From Diphasiastrum complanatum (taxonomy: Eukaryota; Streptophyta; Lycopodiopsida; Lycopodiales; Lycopodiaceae), in the NCBI GenBank assembly GCA_029204225.1, contig CM055099.1:40657631-40721630 (forward strand): a stretch of 64,000 nucleotides of DNA, read 5' to 3'. A model generated the notes under the pieces. The model was not told where the DNA came from. It saw nothing but the letters and a program-made list of their open reading frames with translations, and did not search any database. Each line of letters begins with the position of its first letter. Within the stretch, counting starts at the first letter, position 1. Both the position numbers and the translations under genes were made by a program. Shown here piece after piece: positions 19,931 to 30,590 of the stretch.

Positions 19931-21830
19931 ATGTAGTTAGATAGAAGCAATAAATATAGAAACATTATTTAGATAGGCATTATTTATCAGTCTTATTGTG
20001 CGGGTCTCATGAATTTTTTTGCTATTGATTTATTTCACATAGACACTTGTTGCAAGCTATAACATTTGCATCTATATGTTGCTTTATGCTTGAGTAAGCT
20101 TTTTATGGAATTTTTTTTGCTTAGGCATGTACCTTTTATGCCTCATAAATGTTTTATTTTCTGCAAGCTGATTTTCAGAAGCTTACATCACGAGCTGCTT
20201 CAAGAAAGCTATATCAAGCAAATCCTTACTTGGAGTATATCAATTGTCAATGTTGGATTTTGTTATTGCAATGCTACATGTGGCAATTGGTAATTTTCTA
20301 TCTTGTCAATTTCGCTTGACCTCTTGTGAGTTTTTCATCTAGGAAAGAGAACATGATTCCTTTTTATTGCTTGATCTCTTATCCTTGCCAACCATCTTCT
20401 GGCCTTACTAATTTGCAATTTTGGACAACTAGTAGGATTTTGTTTGTTTATTCTTTAGATGTCATAATCTAAAGACAGGGTTAATTAACAAAGGACTAAC
20501 TTAATTAAACTTCCTCTATGACTCTTTTCACATTTGGCAGAATCTTTTACATTGTTGGATTCTTGATACATGATAGCTTCCGTAAGCTCTCATCTTAAAC
20601 TTGTGTCTAACAATAGCTATCAAAAGATGAACTTTATTATTGTATTTTGGATTGACAATTGCATACTCATGAATTTGATGTTACAAGAAGATTGTAAAGT
20701 TCTTTTGACAACCACTATCCAGCTCTTGGCTTTTCATGCCTCACCCACTTGGAATATATGATTATCTTTATACTGTCATGTCAAAAACTAATAACATCTC
20801 TAAAAATGAAACCATTGGTGGTAGGCTATATTTTTTATTTTTTATTCTAGACATTATTAGAGATTTCTCTTATTTGCTTTTTTGAACCATCAAAATCTTT
20901 GCAATTAGTGTTCATGTGTTAACAAAAGTATCGAATCAATTATCATGCACCAAATCAATACAATGTTATCATGTGTGACAGGATTCTCATGTGAAAGTGA
21001 TGCTGAAAAAGGCACTAGCCATGAAGACAAGCCAAAAAGACTTTCTGATAATGTAGTCACTAGTTTGAAATACATTTGAACTTATGCACATATTTAACAC
21101 GAAGATCACTGGTCTTGATTTACTAAACTTATTTATGACATGAGGGATTCTTTTCTAATAGTTTGTCCCTTTGTCTCAATTTTGTTAGAAGTGCAAATGT
21201 TTTGTTTGCTTACTTTATCTTGCTTATTTGGTTTATTATCTTTACTTTTTTTTGTTAAAGCCAGTGGATATAATTCCAAAGGTGTAATTACTTGTCCATA
21301 TGTCCTACAATAAATAAACCTGTAACAATTAGCATTGTCATTATGAAAAGTTGAATACTAAGCATGATCCAAAACTAGGGCTTCTAATTGATGGAAATCC
21401 AAATGGGGACATGGTTTTAGGATTTCAAAGAGTACAAAAGAAGCATTGTAACTTAAAGCTTCATGGAATAGGAGTAAGCTAGTTAGGGTTTGATTTTTTC
21501 CTCGAGGCATGATACATCATAGATACGCACACATTGACATCGTCCACAATGAGATGGGACTACATCATCGTCATCTACTTTGGCGTCAGTAGCACCATCA
21601 ACACAAGCATCATCATCCATTGTCATGGCCTTCTCCAGTTATGTGCCTCAAGACACCATTTGACACATGCATATAGACAGTTTATTTTCTTAATTGTTGT
21701 GCATGAGCTTTCTCTATGAGCCTCCTTAAGTGATTCACAACTTAGAGACTCGCGTATAAGTTGTTCTTATGGTTGGTAATAAATTTTCTTTCATAGTTAG
21801 AGACGTATTTATGCTTTCTTTTGGTTAAAA
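19931..21830. other. AT-rich spacer, no gene seen
   Basis: About 1.9 kb of AT-rich sequence with no supported open frame, RNA gene or recognised element. Confidence 0.45.
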
Positions 21831-21891
21831 CATCCTTGAGATGTACGATTAGTCTTATTGTGCCACTTTGCATTTTAAAGACATTGATAAT

Positions 21892-21892
<1 letters not shown>

Positions 21893-21951
<59 letters not shown>
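21893..21951 (+). repeat. (CT)n microsatellite in the LINE leader
   Basis: 59 bp of uninterrupted CT. It lies between the conserved leader and the first ORF1 codons. Confidence 0.95.
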
Positions 21952-21954
<3 letters not shown>

Positions 21955-21971
21955 GGTCCTCCATCGCTGCC

Positions 21972-23115
21972 ATGGAGGACCGCTCCCCCCTATCTGCCCT
22001 CCATCGCATTCATCCCTCCATTGCACTACCCCCCCCCCCCTCCCCCCCCCCTCCCTCCTACTACCTCCCCCTTGCAAAAAACCGCTAGTGCTATTGTTGC
22101 GCAGCAGGATGATGTTGTTGAGTTGAAGCAACAGCCGTCGGTTAATGCAGCTGTTGCTGCGATTCATGATCCTACCACTGCAAATGTTGATGCCGCTGCC
22201 GCTGCCGATGCATAGAAGCCCTCTAAACCTGAGGCCACTTCCAACTCCCATGCCTCATTACCCAGGTCCAACTCCAGTTCTGTCGCTCTTTCCAATCCGT
22301 TGCTCGTCACTCCAAATCCACGCGAACTTTACGGCAGTTCTAAGGTCAGGGATCAATTCATTCCAAACTGACAGGTTTTGGAGGAATTCGGGCAAGAGTT
22401 TAGAGCATTGAGAAATGAAGTGGGTCTCCTTACGGAGTCATTGAAGCAGATTACAGCAGAGAAGGGCCTGTTGGAGGAAAGAGTTAAATTTCTCGAAAGC
22501 GCCATAACTTGTTTACAAGAGAAGCAGGGCTCCTCATCACACACTACGACAAAGATCCAAGAACCAGAATCCAAGATCACTCACCCTCTCTTGGGCAACA
22601 ATGTTGCAAAAAGGTAGTAAGCCGAGTGCTCCTATTTCATCCATTATTCAGCTACTCCTTCAGAATAAAAGTCCCGAGCACATAAATCTCTCAACATTAG
22701 AGTACGTGGCATTACCAACAGCCAAAATGCACTTGATGAAGCAAAGCATTTTCTTGAAATTACACTGGCTCACAACACTGGCGGTCTAGATTCAGCTGGG
22801 AGTACCACGCGGGACAATGCCACCTTACTAATTCGCTTTAATTCACTGGAGACTCATAGGAGGGCTGCGTTATGATGCCGAGCCAAACTACATGGCACTT
22901 CTACTTCCACAGGTGCCACAGGTGCCTTTGGGCATGAGTTCATCCCCCGCACTCCACCTCCTCTTTTAGATGACCTACGTCTTTGGACTGATTACGCCAC
23001 CACACTCTACACCATACCCACTAACGCTCTAGTTTCCATCTATCCTCGTCCATCCGACTTCACCTTCTTCACCTCAGACATGGTCCTAGTGGCCATTAAG
23101 AGTGTGAACCTCAAG
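21972..23115 (+). pseudogene. LINE ORF1-like protein: coiled coil plus RRM-like region
   Basis: One frame reads from about 22080 to 22617 with only a TAG (22213-22215) and a TGA (22369-22371). It gives a Ser/Ala-rich segment and then a clear heptad-patterned coiled coil (FGQEFRALRNEVGLLTESLK, then EKGLLEERVKFLESAI). In another frame near 22690-22900 come IRVRGITNSQNALDEAKHF, TLLIRFNSLETHRRAA and RCRAKLHG. This coiled coil followed by an RNA-binding-like domain is the plan of L1-type ORF1 proteins, which coat element RNA. The homologous copy at 35.9-36.8 kb reads LRVRGISNTQDAIAIAH at the matching place. Frameshifts lie near 22617 and 22870. Confidence 0.55.
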
Positions 23116-24120
23116 GGAAGGTTTCCTACAATCTTTAGACCCATAAACTTATTGACTTTACTTTTATATAGAACATGTCTTGAATCATCTTGAATGGACT
23201 CAAATATAGATTTCAAAAATAAAACTTAAAAACAATGAATCACAAAAATTCATGCACAATAAATATTCATATGTAGCAAAAGCATTGAGGGGTCAAGATG
23301 GGGATCCCCCCCCCCCGAAGGATATCTTTTTACTATGCAAAACCAATTGGCCTTTGCCAATTACATATACATTGGATTCCCAAAAGGTCATAAAAGAGGA
23401 ACATAAACTTGTTCCTTTTAATGGACTTGTTTCCAAATCTAGCTTATCAAAAGCATAGGGTTTTTCTCATAAGACTTTAATTCTTTCAACATGCAAAGAT
23501 GAAGAATCCTAGAAACTTGACATGCAATTGGAAATAAAGTTACATACAAAGGAGTTATGGACTCGGCTCATTACATTCGCCATGTCCATTTACATTTACT
23601 TTACTTTATGCATAGGCAGGCTTTGGGCCCTTTTTTATTCATTATTTTGTATTGGTTGATGAATTTGAGTCTTGTGATGATGAATAAACTCTATATGTCA
23701 CATCCATTCTTGTGATAAAATAATAATAGTTTACATAATTGCATACATATAATGTTTTTTTCTAGTTGGCACTCCTTACGGGGTCTTTTTTGTTTAAAAA
23801 ATACTCTAATGAGTCGGTGCGGCAGCCATGCAACAGATGTGAGAACAAATTCTCAATACAGAAAATCAATCTATCTTGAATTTGGATCTTGCTTCAGTCA
23901 CAAAAGAAGAATATTGCTTTTATAGATTTTCAATAATGAGGATATTTTCAAAAGGAAAATGCTTTTGCAGCATATAAAAATAATCAACGTATGCTCACTA
24001 ATTGTATTCCTTTGGTCAATCGATATTAAGCATTAGATTATATTGAAAGCATTTGATTTAAATTGAATCTAAAGTAATGACAAGATAGAACTCAAGATGA
24101 ACTTAAGAAATGCAAGAATG
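23116..24120. other. Spacer with a gypsy LTR scrap
   Basis: Apart from the 95-bp LTR piece at 23553-23647, nothing is recognised. Two short low-complexity runs (C10 at 23307, T-runs) are present. Confidence 0.45.
23553..23647 (+). repeat. 5' scrap of the gypsy LTR (element E family)
   Basis: AGTTATGGACTCGGCTCATT through TTCATTATTT is nearly identical to 28148-28243 over about 95 bp, with one visible difference (GCCATGTCC versus GCCTTGTCC). It is probably the start of element E's 5' LTR, with the rest of the LTR, the leader and the gag N-terminus deleted. Confidence 0.75.
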
Positions 24121-24124
24121 TATA

Positions 24125-24880
24125 CCTCTTTACAGATCTTCAGCCCACCGAGCTTATTTCTCGCTACATTGCTGGACTTCGTGGTGCTCTACGATACGAT
24201 GTCTCTTCTTTCCGTCCACCCACACTTGTTGAGGCCATGTCCCTTGCTAGTACTTTACAGCATAAGTACCCTGATCCTGCTCCCTTTCGCTTTTCCCGAC
24301 CCCGTCCATCTCTTTCACCTCTACCATCTCCGGCCCCATTTGCCCCATCCACTGTCGTCCCGACCTCTTCTCTTACTTCTCCTGCTCCTCGCCCTCCGCC
24401 TCCTCGTCCTGCTTTTGTCCGACGTTACACGTCTGCAGAGTTTGCTAACATTCAGCAGAAGCGTCTTTGCTTTCGTTATAAGAGTCCTGACCACATTGCC
24501 CGTGATTGCCGCCAGCCCCTGCCTACTTCTACTGCTGTTTTCTACCATGAGGGCACGACCCCAGATGAGTCCGATATCTACATTCATATATCTGATGAGC
24601 CTGATCTATCTCCTGAGCCTTCTACTGATTTACTTCCTGCTACTTGCCATGCTCAGCTTGCTTATGCTACCTGGATAGGGTGCCCCGGTCCTCGCTCCAT
24701 TCGGCTACGTGTGCGCATTACTGGTCGTGAGTATATTGCTTTAGTTGATACCGGCAGCACTCATTCCTTTATCAGCAGTTATGTTCTCAGCCGGATACGC
24801 GCTTCACCTATTCCTGCTCCACAGCCTCTCACAGTCGAGGTTGCCAGTTCTCACTCATTTCCTAGTTCATGATGCAGTGA
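24125..24880 (+). pseudogene. Ty3-gypsy element E: gag C-terminus and protease start
   Basis: The fragment begins inside gag (LQPTELISRYIAGLRGAL), runs through SLASTLQHKYPDPAP and a Pro-rich linker, and reaches a zinc knuckle (near 24465-24510) that reads CFRYKSPDHIARDC. The second Cys is Tyr (TAT for TGT), so zinc binding would be impaired. Retropepsin starts with YIALVDTGSTHSFISSYV (active-site DTG near 24760) and breaks at 24865-24891, where a 27-bp copy of downstream sequence has been inserted. Gag shows a frame change between 24125 and 24240. Confidence 0.8.
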
Positions 24881-24891
24881 CCCACTCACTT
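24865..24891 (+). repeat. Templated 27-bp filler duplication
   Basis: GTTCATGATGCAGTGACCCACTCACTT here is identical to 25034-25060 in the same protease gene. It replaces the bases that should encode SQGLAY-like residues. This looks like repair or reverse-transcription template switching. Confidence 0.85.
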
Positions 24892-24894
24892 ATC

Positions 24895-25361
24895 CTACTG
24901 CATTGGTGATTTTTCTGGACAGGCAGATCTTTATATCATTCCTCTGGAGCGCTATGACCTTATCCTTGGTGCTGATTGGTTTGCTTCATTGGGAGCGGTT
25001 ACTTTGGACCTGGCTCAGCAGACTTTGACATTTGTTCATGATGCAGTGACCCACTCACTTGCTGGTATTGATTCTCAGGCAGATTTCCAGCTGATCAGCG
25101 GGAAGCAGTTTATCCGCAGCCTACCTAAGGCTCATTGTGCAGGTTTATTATGTGTTCAGCGTGCTGCAGCAGATTCTCCAGTGACTACCTCTCCTCCAGC
25201 AGCTGTTCCTCAGGCGATCTTTGACTTATTACATTAGTATGCATTTGTCTTTTCAGAACCTACGACGCTACCACCATTACGTGTTGCGTCCTGGTTCTGC
25301 TCCTCCCTCCCGGCCTCCTTACCGTATGTCTAAGTCTGAGCGTGATGAGGTTGAGCTTTAG
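24895..25361 (+). pseudogene. Element E protease end and RT lead-in
   Basis: It resumes with IGDFSGQADLYIIPLERYDL and ILGADWFASLGAV, then QADFQLISGKQFIRSLPKAH, and has TAG stops at DLLH*Y (about 25236) and before ITALLDQG (25359-25361). About 50 bp is missing near 25280-25300 relative to element B (the DVNHHIELCPG segment). These lesions separate protease from the open pol frame. Confidence 0.75.
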
Positions 25362-28244
25362 ATTACTGCTTTACTAGATCAGGGCCTTATTGTTCCTAGT
25401 CACAGTCCTTTTGGTGCCCCTGTTCTCCTTGTCAGTAAGAAAGATGGTTCCAAACGCCTCTGCATTGATTATCGTGCCCTCAATAAGTTGACCATCCGTA
25501 ACCAGTATCCTATTCCTCACATGGATGATCTCTTTGACCAGTTAGGCACCTCTCATCTTTTCTCTAAGATAGACTTACGTTCCGGCTATCACCAGATTAG
25601 GATGCATCCTTCGGACGAACACAAGACTGCGTTTCGTACCCATCTTGGTTTGTATGAGTTTCGTGTTCTTCCTTTTGGTGTTACTAATGGTCCACCTACG
25701 TTCCAGAATGTGATGAATAACATCATGCGTCCTCTCCTTGGTCGTTGTGTTTTAGTTTATTTTGATGATATTCTTGTTTTTAGTAAGACTCTTGATGAGC
25801 ATGTGTTACATCTTTCATCTGTTTTTCAATTGCTTGTTCATCACCAATTGTTTGCTAAACTTTCTAAGTGTTCCTTTGCTGTTGTTGAGATTGAGTTTTT
25901 AGGATTTCTCATTTGTGATGGTCGTATTCGTTTGGATCCTCATAAGGTTTGGGCAATCGCTGATTGGCCTGTTCCCACAGATGTCCACCATGTTCGTATG
26001 TTTCTTGGTCTCGCTACTCACCTTCGTCGTCCTGTTCCTCACTTTGCCACTGTGGTTGCCCCTCTTCATGCCCTTTTGAAGAAGTCTCGTGCTTTTGTTT
26101 GGACTTCTGATTGTCAGTTCGCCTTTGACACTCTTCGTCGTGCTGTTGTGGAGGCCTCTGTCCTGTGTTTACCACAATTTGATCATAAATTTATTGTTGA
26201 GACCGATGCTAGTAATGTTGGTTTGGGTGCCTTGCTTCGTCAGTCTCAGTGCATTATTGCTTATGAGTCGCGTCGTTTACACTCTTATGAGCAACGTTAT
26301 TCTGTCCATGAGAAAGAGCTTCTTGCCATTATCTATGCTCTTAAGAAGTGGCGCCATTACCTGTACCGTGTTCCTTTTGATATCGTTACTGATCATCAGT
26401 CCTTACGTTATCTCTTCTCCCAGCGTGATCTTAGTGATCGTCAGTTTTGTTGGTTGCAGTTTTTACAATCTTTTGATTTTTCTATTTTGTATCGTCCTGG
26501 TCGTGCTAACACTGCTGCTGACGCATTGTCTAGACTTCCTGCTTTATTGAATACCCTTGTTGCCACGATCCCTTCCTGGTTTGATGATCTTCCATCTGCT
26601 TATCTTACATGTTCTGATTTTCGTGATGTTTATAATTCTGCTCCACCTATGTCGTCTTCACCTCATCAGGCTTATTCCATTGTTGACCACCGTTTTTATC
26701 ATTATGGTTCTCTTTGTATTCCTAGTTCTTTGGGTATCCGCTCTCAGTTGTTGTCGGATGCTCATTCGTCCCTAGTTGGGGGTCATTTTGGTTTTCAGAA
26801 GTCTTATGCTCGTCTTAAGGATCATTTCTATTGGCCATCCCTTAGGAAAGAGCTTGTTGTACTTATTCGTACCTGTCCTTTCTGCTTACGTAATAAGTAC
26901 TCCCGTGCTAAGTCCGCTAGTTTGCTTCAGAGTTGGCCTATTCCTCACCGCCAGTGGACTGATATTTCTATGGACTTCATCATTGGCCTTCCTCGCACCC
27001 GTCGTGGTCACGATTCATGTATGGTGGTAGTTGACAGGTTCTCGAAACAGGCACATTTCATACCCGTCCGCAGTACTATCACAGCAGAGCAGTGTGCATG
27101 CTTGTTCCTGTCAGAGATATTTCGCCTACATGGGTTTCCTCGTACTATCCTTTCTGATCGGGATAGTAAGTTTACATCATTGTTCTGGACAGAGCTTATG
27201 CGTATATTGGATGTACAGCTTTTTATGGGGTCTGCTTATCATTCTACTTCTGATGGGCAGTCTGAGGTCCTTAACAGGATCCTTGAGGATTATTTGCGCC
27301 ATTTTGTTACTCCTTCAGGGAAGGATTGGGATCAGCACTTATGTTTGGCAGGGTATAGCTATAACAGCTCTGTTAGTACCAGCACCGGCGTTGCACCATT
27401 TTTATTATCTCATGGTTATGCACCTCTTTTACTTGGTATTTCTCTTCCTCCCGAGGATACACCTGTGACACTGTCTTCATTTCTATCAGGTGCTCGTGAG
27501 CTTATTCTCCAGGCCAATTCCCATTTGCAGCAGGTCCAGCAGCGTTATCAGGCTTCAGTTGATCGTCATCGACGTCATGTTGAGTTTCATGTTGGTGATA
27601 TGGTATATCTACGCCTACGGTTTGCACGTCATCATTTTATTCAGGGCCATGCTTCTACTGAGAAGCTTGCACCACGTTATTATGGGCCTTATTGTATATT
27701 GGAGGTTCTTAGTCCAGTTACATATCGTCTTCAGCTTCCTGCTTCCACACGTGCCTGTGATATATTCCATGTCAGTTTATTACATGCTGCTATTGAGGAT
27801 GATGCTCCTCGTGATGCTGAGTTTCCTACTGCACCGGATCTCTTTCCTTTATTACCTGCTGCTATCCTTCAGGTGCGTTTGCATCATAGTCGACGCCGCC
27901 GGCAAATTCAGTTCCTAGTCCAGTGGGATGGTCGTCCTGTTGAGGAGGCCACATGGGAGCCTATTGATGTCTTTTATCATACACCGTCACTTGCGGATCA
28001 GGCTCGTGCTCTTGCCGCACTTGTTGATTCCTCTACATTAGCTGTTGCTCCAGTTGTTACTACACCAGATGTTGTTCCAGTTGATCCTCAGGGCTTGCTG
28101 TTACTTGATCCTTTATGGCAGTTGGGTCTTATTTTTGTATCGGGGAGAGTTATGGACTCGGCTCATTACATTCGCCTTGTCCATTTACATTTACTTTACT
28201 TTATGCATAGGCAGGCTTTGGGCCCTTTTTTATTCATTATTTGA
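25362..28244 (+). CDS. Chromovirus pol: RT, RNase H, integrase, chromodomain (element E)
   Basis: About 960 codons are open from just after a TAG at 25361. The first Met is at 25488, but RT sequence starts earlier, so the true product would have been a longer gag-pol. RT has SKIDLRSGYHQIRM, LPFGVTNGPPTFQ and the VYFDDILVFS catalytic box (about 25760). RNase H has ETDASNVGLGALL, E (EKELLAI) and DHQSLRYL. Integrase has the HH-CC finger (GGHFGF...CPFCLRNK) and DDE residues (MDFIIGLP; LSDRDSKF; SDGQSEVLNR). The GPY region is YYGPYCILEVLSPVTYRL, and the chromodomain has FLVQWDGRPVEEATWEPID (about 27905-27970), which marks a chromovirus. The frame runs about 32 codons into the 3' LTR. Upstream lesions make the whole element non-autonomous. 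Confidence 0.92.
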   Translation: MTALLDQGLIVPSHSPFGAPVLLVSKKDGSKRLCIDYRALNKLTIRNQYPIPHMDDLFDQLGTSHLFSKIDLRSGYHQIRMHPSDEHKTAFRTHLGLYEFRVLPFGVTNGPPTFQNVMNNIMRPLLGRCVLVYFDDILVFSKTLDEHVLHLSSVFQLLVHHQLFAKLSKCSFAVVEIEFLGFLICDGRIRLDPHKVWAIADWPVPTDVHHVRMFLGLATHLRRPVPHFATVVAPLHALLKKSRAFVWTSDCQFAFDTLRRAVVEASVLCLPQFDHKFIVETDASNVGLGALLRQSQCIIAYESRRLHSYEQRYSVHEKELLAIIYALKKWRHYLYRVPFDIVTDHQSLRYLFSQRDLSDRQFCWLQFLQSFDFSILYRPGRANTAADALSRLPALLNTLVATIPSWFDDLPSAYLTCSDFRDVYNSAPPMSSSPHQAYSIVDHRFYHYGSLCIPSSLGIRSQLLSDAHSSLVGGHFGFQKSYARLKDHFYWPSLRKELVVLIRTCPFCLRNKYSRAKSASLLQSWPIPHRQWTDISMDFIIGLPRTRRGHDSCMVVVDRFSKQAHFIPVRSTITAEQCACLFLSEIFRLHGFPRTILSDRDSKFTSLFWTELMRILDVQLFMGSAYHSTSDGQSEVLNRILEDYLRHFVTPSGKDWDQHLCLAGYSYNSSVSTSTGVAPFLLSHGYAPLLLGISLPPEDTPVTLSSFLSGARELILQANSHLQQVQQRYQASVDRHRRHVEFHVGDMVYLRLRFARHHFIQGHASTEKLAPRYYGPYCILEVLSPVTYRLQLPASTRACDIFHVSLLHAAIEDDAPRDAEFPTAPDLFPLLPAAILQVRLHHSRRRRQIQFLVQWDGRPVEEATWEPIDVFYHTPSLADQARALAALVDSSTLAVAPVVTTPDVVPVDPQGLLLLDPLWQLGLIFVSGRVMDSAHYIRLVHLHLLYFMHRQALGPFLFII

Positions 28245-28560
28245 CATTTAGACTATATGGTTGGCCTTGGGCCCTATTATTGACATTTAGACTATATTAT
28301 TGGCCTTGGGCCCTATGATTCACTATATTGGTTAATTGGTCATATTACTGAGAGTGGGGCCTTCTTGGAGGGCGCACTATTTTCCCTCTCAGTGTGGCCC
28401 TAGCCACTGGAAGCTTCCTTTTAGGGCTTCCTCTTGGCTATAAGTAGGGATTCTGTGTCATTTGTTACTTGGCTTATGATATGATCTCCTTCTTTAGTCT
28501 CTTTAAGCTTTCTCTCTCCTGCTTTCTAGGGTTAAGTCTTGCTTATGTGATGCTTTCATA
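28148..28560 (+). repeat. 3' LTR of gypsy element E
   Basis: It begins after a polypurine run (GGGGAGAG) and matches the LTR of element B for at least 330 bp, including three GGCCTTGGGCCC blocks. Its 3' end is not fixed. Similarity is lost around 28500-28560. Confidence 0.75.
28439..28445 (+). promoter_or_regulatory. LTR TATA box (element E)
   Basis: GGCTATAAGTAGGG is conserved with the 11446 site in element B. It is a candidate start signal for element transcription. Confidence 0.55.
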
Positions 28561-28852
28561 GACTAAATCTAGATCAGCCGTGGCTACGTTCATAACTTAA
28601 GGCAATCATCAAAGTAATGCACACATGCAAAAGTTTAGAAGGACTTAATGCATGCATGCATCCAGTTTTTGGGCTGTTTGGTAGTGGAAATCATGGATCA
28701 GGATCATGAGATCATTATGGAGAGTTCTTGATCTATATGGGGGGAAAAAGGGCTTTGTTTCATAATAAATGAGTTGCTGGATTTTTTATAGTTGTGGGCC
28801 GAGTTGGAGGAATGAGCCAGTTTAGTTTATGGTGAAATGGATAGTGAAAAAG

Positions 28853-28855
<3 letters not shown>

Positions 28856-28927
<72 letters not shown>
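28856..28927. repeat. (GA)n microsatellite
   Basis: 72 bp of uninterrupted GA. No element boundary is evident next to it. Confidence 0.95.
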
Positions 28928-28931
<4 letters not shown>

Positions 28932-29692
28932 CAATAGAATAGGGTGTAGATGTTTTGAGTTTCCAAAGCCTCCAATCCAAATAATCTCCTTAAGCCAAAG
29001 CTTCAAGTTCCTTCTCCAAAGCACCTACACACAAAAACAAACAGAGAGGAAAAACTAGAAAGCATAATCATGGAATCCTCTTGGTAGGGGGACGAGTTTT
29101 TCCTTATATAGAGAGTGGGGAAACATTCCAAAGTGAGTGAGGTGTCAATTACAAGTGTATGAGGTGTGGGGAAGACTCCAAATGAACTAAAGATGAAGTG
29201 GAGTGGATGGGTGAGGTGTATTAGTTTGTGAGAGTGAATGGGTGAGGTGTATAAGTTTGTATGAGTTGTTAGGATGAATTGGAAGGTGAAGTAAGAGTGT
29301 AGGAGGGCGCCCAATTATAGGTGTATAATAACCTTGAAGCCATGTGGCAAGGTAGGTGGAGATAGTTGGCACAAGGTTTAGACTTGGCCTCTTTTTACAT
29401 ATGGATTTTCATTGTCACAACTTGGGAATTCACCCCAAATGCAATCTTAATAGGGAAAAAGCCAAGTATATGCCCATCTTATCTTGCATAATAATCATTA
29501 ATTCATTGGCACTTTTTTTCTAGAGGTTGCCCATCCTCAATCATGGTGGAAAAGGTCAATAGGGTGATCAGTCCCTTGGCCTAGTCCCAATCTTTATAGA
29601 CTCCTCTGAGCCTTCATTATAGACTTAGAAATAAGCCTTCTTTATAGGCTTGTCATAAGCCTTCTTTGTTAACAGCCTTAAGATTAGAAAGC

Positions 29693-29737
29693 TTCTTATT
29701 CTTGTTCTTGTTCTTGTTCTTGTTCTTGTTCTTCAGG
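29693..29737 (+). repeat. (TTCTTG)n hexanucleotide array
   Basis: About seven tandem TTCTTG units. They encode Phe-Leu or Leu-Val repeats in open frames but show no gene context. Confidence 0.9.
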
Positions 29738-29959
29738 CACTTTCGCAAGTACCTACACATACCTTCAAAGAAAGGTCAGTTTTTATACCATCAGACATGG
29801 CTTCTTAGTTCTACAGATAGTAATACCCGCACACTCAAATCATTAGAGCAATAAGTTCATACAATATCCAAATAAAATAATGGTCATTGGTAGTTTCATG
29901 TCATCAAAGCCTATGTGAAGATGGAAGATGGGAAAAGCCTTTATCTCTTTGGGGCATTT

Positions 29960-30590
29960 TTCCTCTACAATTTACAAAGAGAATGAAGACACGTAAAACT
30001 AGAGATCTCGACGACCTTGAATCCGAACTACTAATTCATGTTGTTGACCTGCTTTCACCTATTTTGGCCAATCTTCTATATCGTGCTATTGTTTGTGGCT
30101 TCCCATCTCCTTGTAGACCATATCATCCATCCCATTCGTAAAAAAATGGCGACCCCATGAATCCCAGTAATTACTGCACCATCATGATTGGACATGTTAT
30201 AACGAAGCTCTATGGTAACATTCTTCAGTCAGCAGTGAGCATTGAGGCGGAATCCAGGAGACTATATGCTTTGGGCCAGCAGGTAGGGTTCAGGGCCCGC
30301 TACTCTACTACTGATCTCATCTTCACACTTTGGGCTATTATTGAGGCAACTACTGTTGCTTTGTGCTTCTATATGCAGATGATGTGGTTCTAGTCTCCTT
30401 GAGTAGAGAGTGTCTACAGAGACAGTTGGATTGTCTCCATGCTTTTTATCTCGGATGGGATCTGGGGGTGAACATTGCGAAGACCAAAGTTATGTGGTCT
30501 TCAACACATCCAGATGCCTCGAGTAAGTGCAAGCTCTTTGATACACTTGTCACTGTTGGAGAGAGGGAGAGTAGCGAGAGTTGAGAAAGG
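29960..30590 (+). pseudogene. LINE (non-LTR) reverse transcriptase fragment
   Basis: The + strand encodes SNYCTIMIGHVITKLYGNIL and the GFRARYSTTDLIFTL segment. The catalytic-box region follows as FYMQMMW in one frame and LLYADDVVLVS (about 30365-30395) in the next. Then come LQRQLDCLHAFYLGWDLGVN and KTKVMWSS. These correspond to RT blocks 3 to 6 of L1-like non-LTR elements. Frame changes lie near 30140 and 30370. The endonuclease, N-terminal RT and 3' tail are missing. Confidence 0.75.

Larger units (their letters stand above)
21840..23115 (+). mobile_element. LINE fragment A: conserved leader, (CT)n, ORF1
   Basis: A leader (TTAGTCTTAT...GACATTGATAATG, about 21850-21892) is followed by a CT tract and an ORF1-like coding region. 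Both the leader and the coding part recur in LINE fragment B (35.9-37.2 kb, minus), so they belong to one family. No endonuclease or RT follows. The element is 3'-truncated, which is unusual for LINEs and implies deletion or rearrangement. Confidence 0.6.
28561..29959. other. Spacer with microsatellites and short tandem repeats, no gene seen
   Basis: It contains the (GA)n tract at 28856-28927, a two-to-three-copy repeat of GTGAATGGGTGAGGTGTAT/AAGTTTGT near 29195-29275, and the hexanucleotide array at 29693-29737. No supported coding region. Confidence 0.5.

Noticed and set aside
21972-22620. A host gene encoding a coiled-coil protein.
   Set aside because: The downstream RVRGI block and the homologous copy at 35.9-36.8 kb with the same leader point to a repeated LINE ORF1, not a single-copy host gene.
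26089-28251. Series of hydrophobic open frames (+1 shifted) through the gypsy pol, resembling membrane proteins.
   Set aside because: They are out-of-frame shadows of RT, RNase H and integrase, whose motifs are fully present in the other frame.
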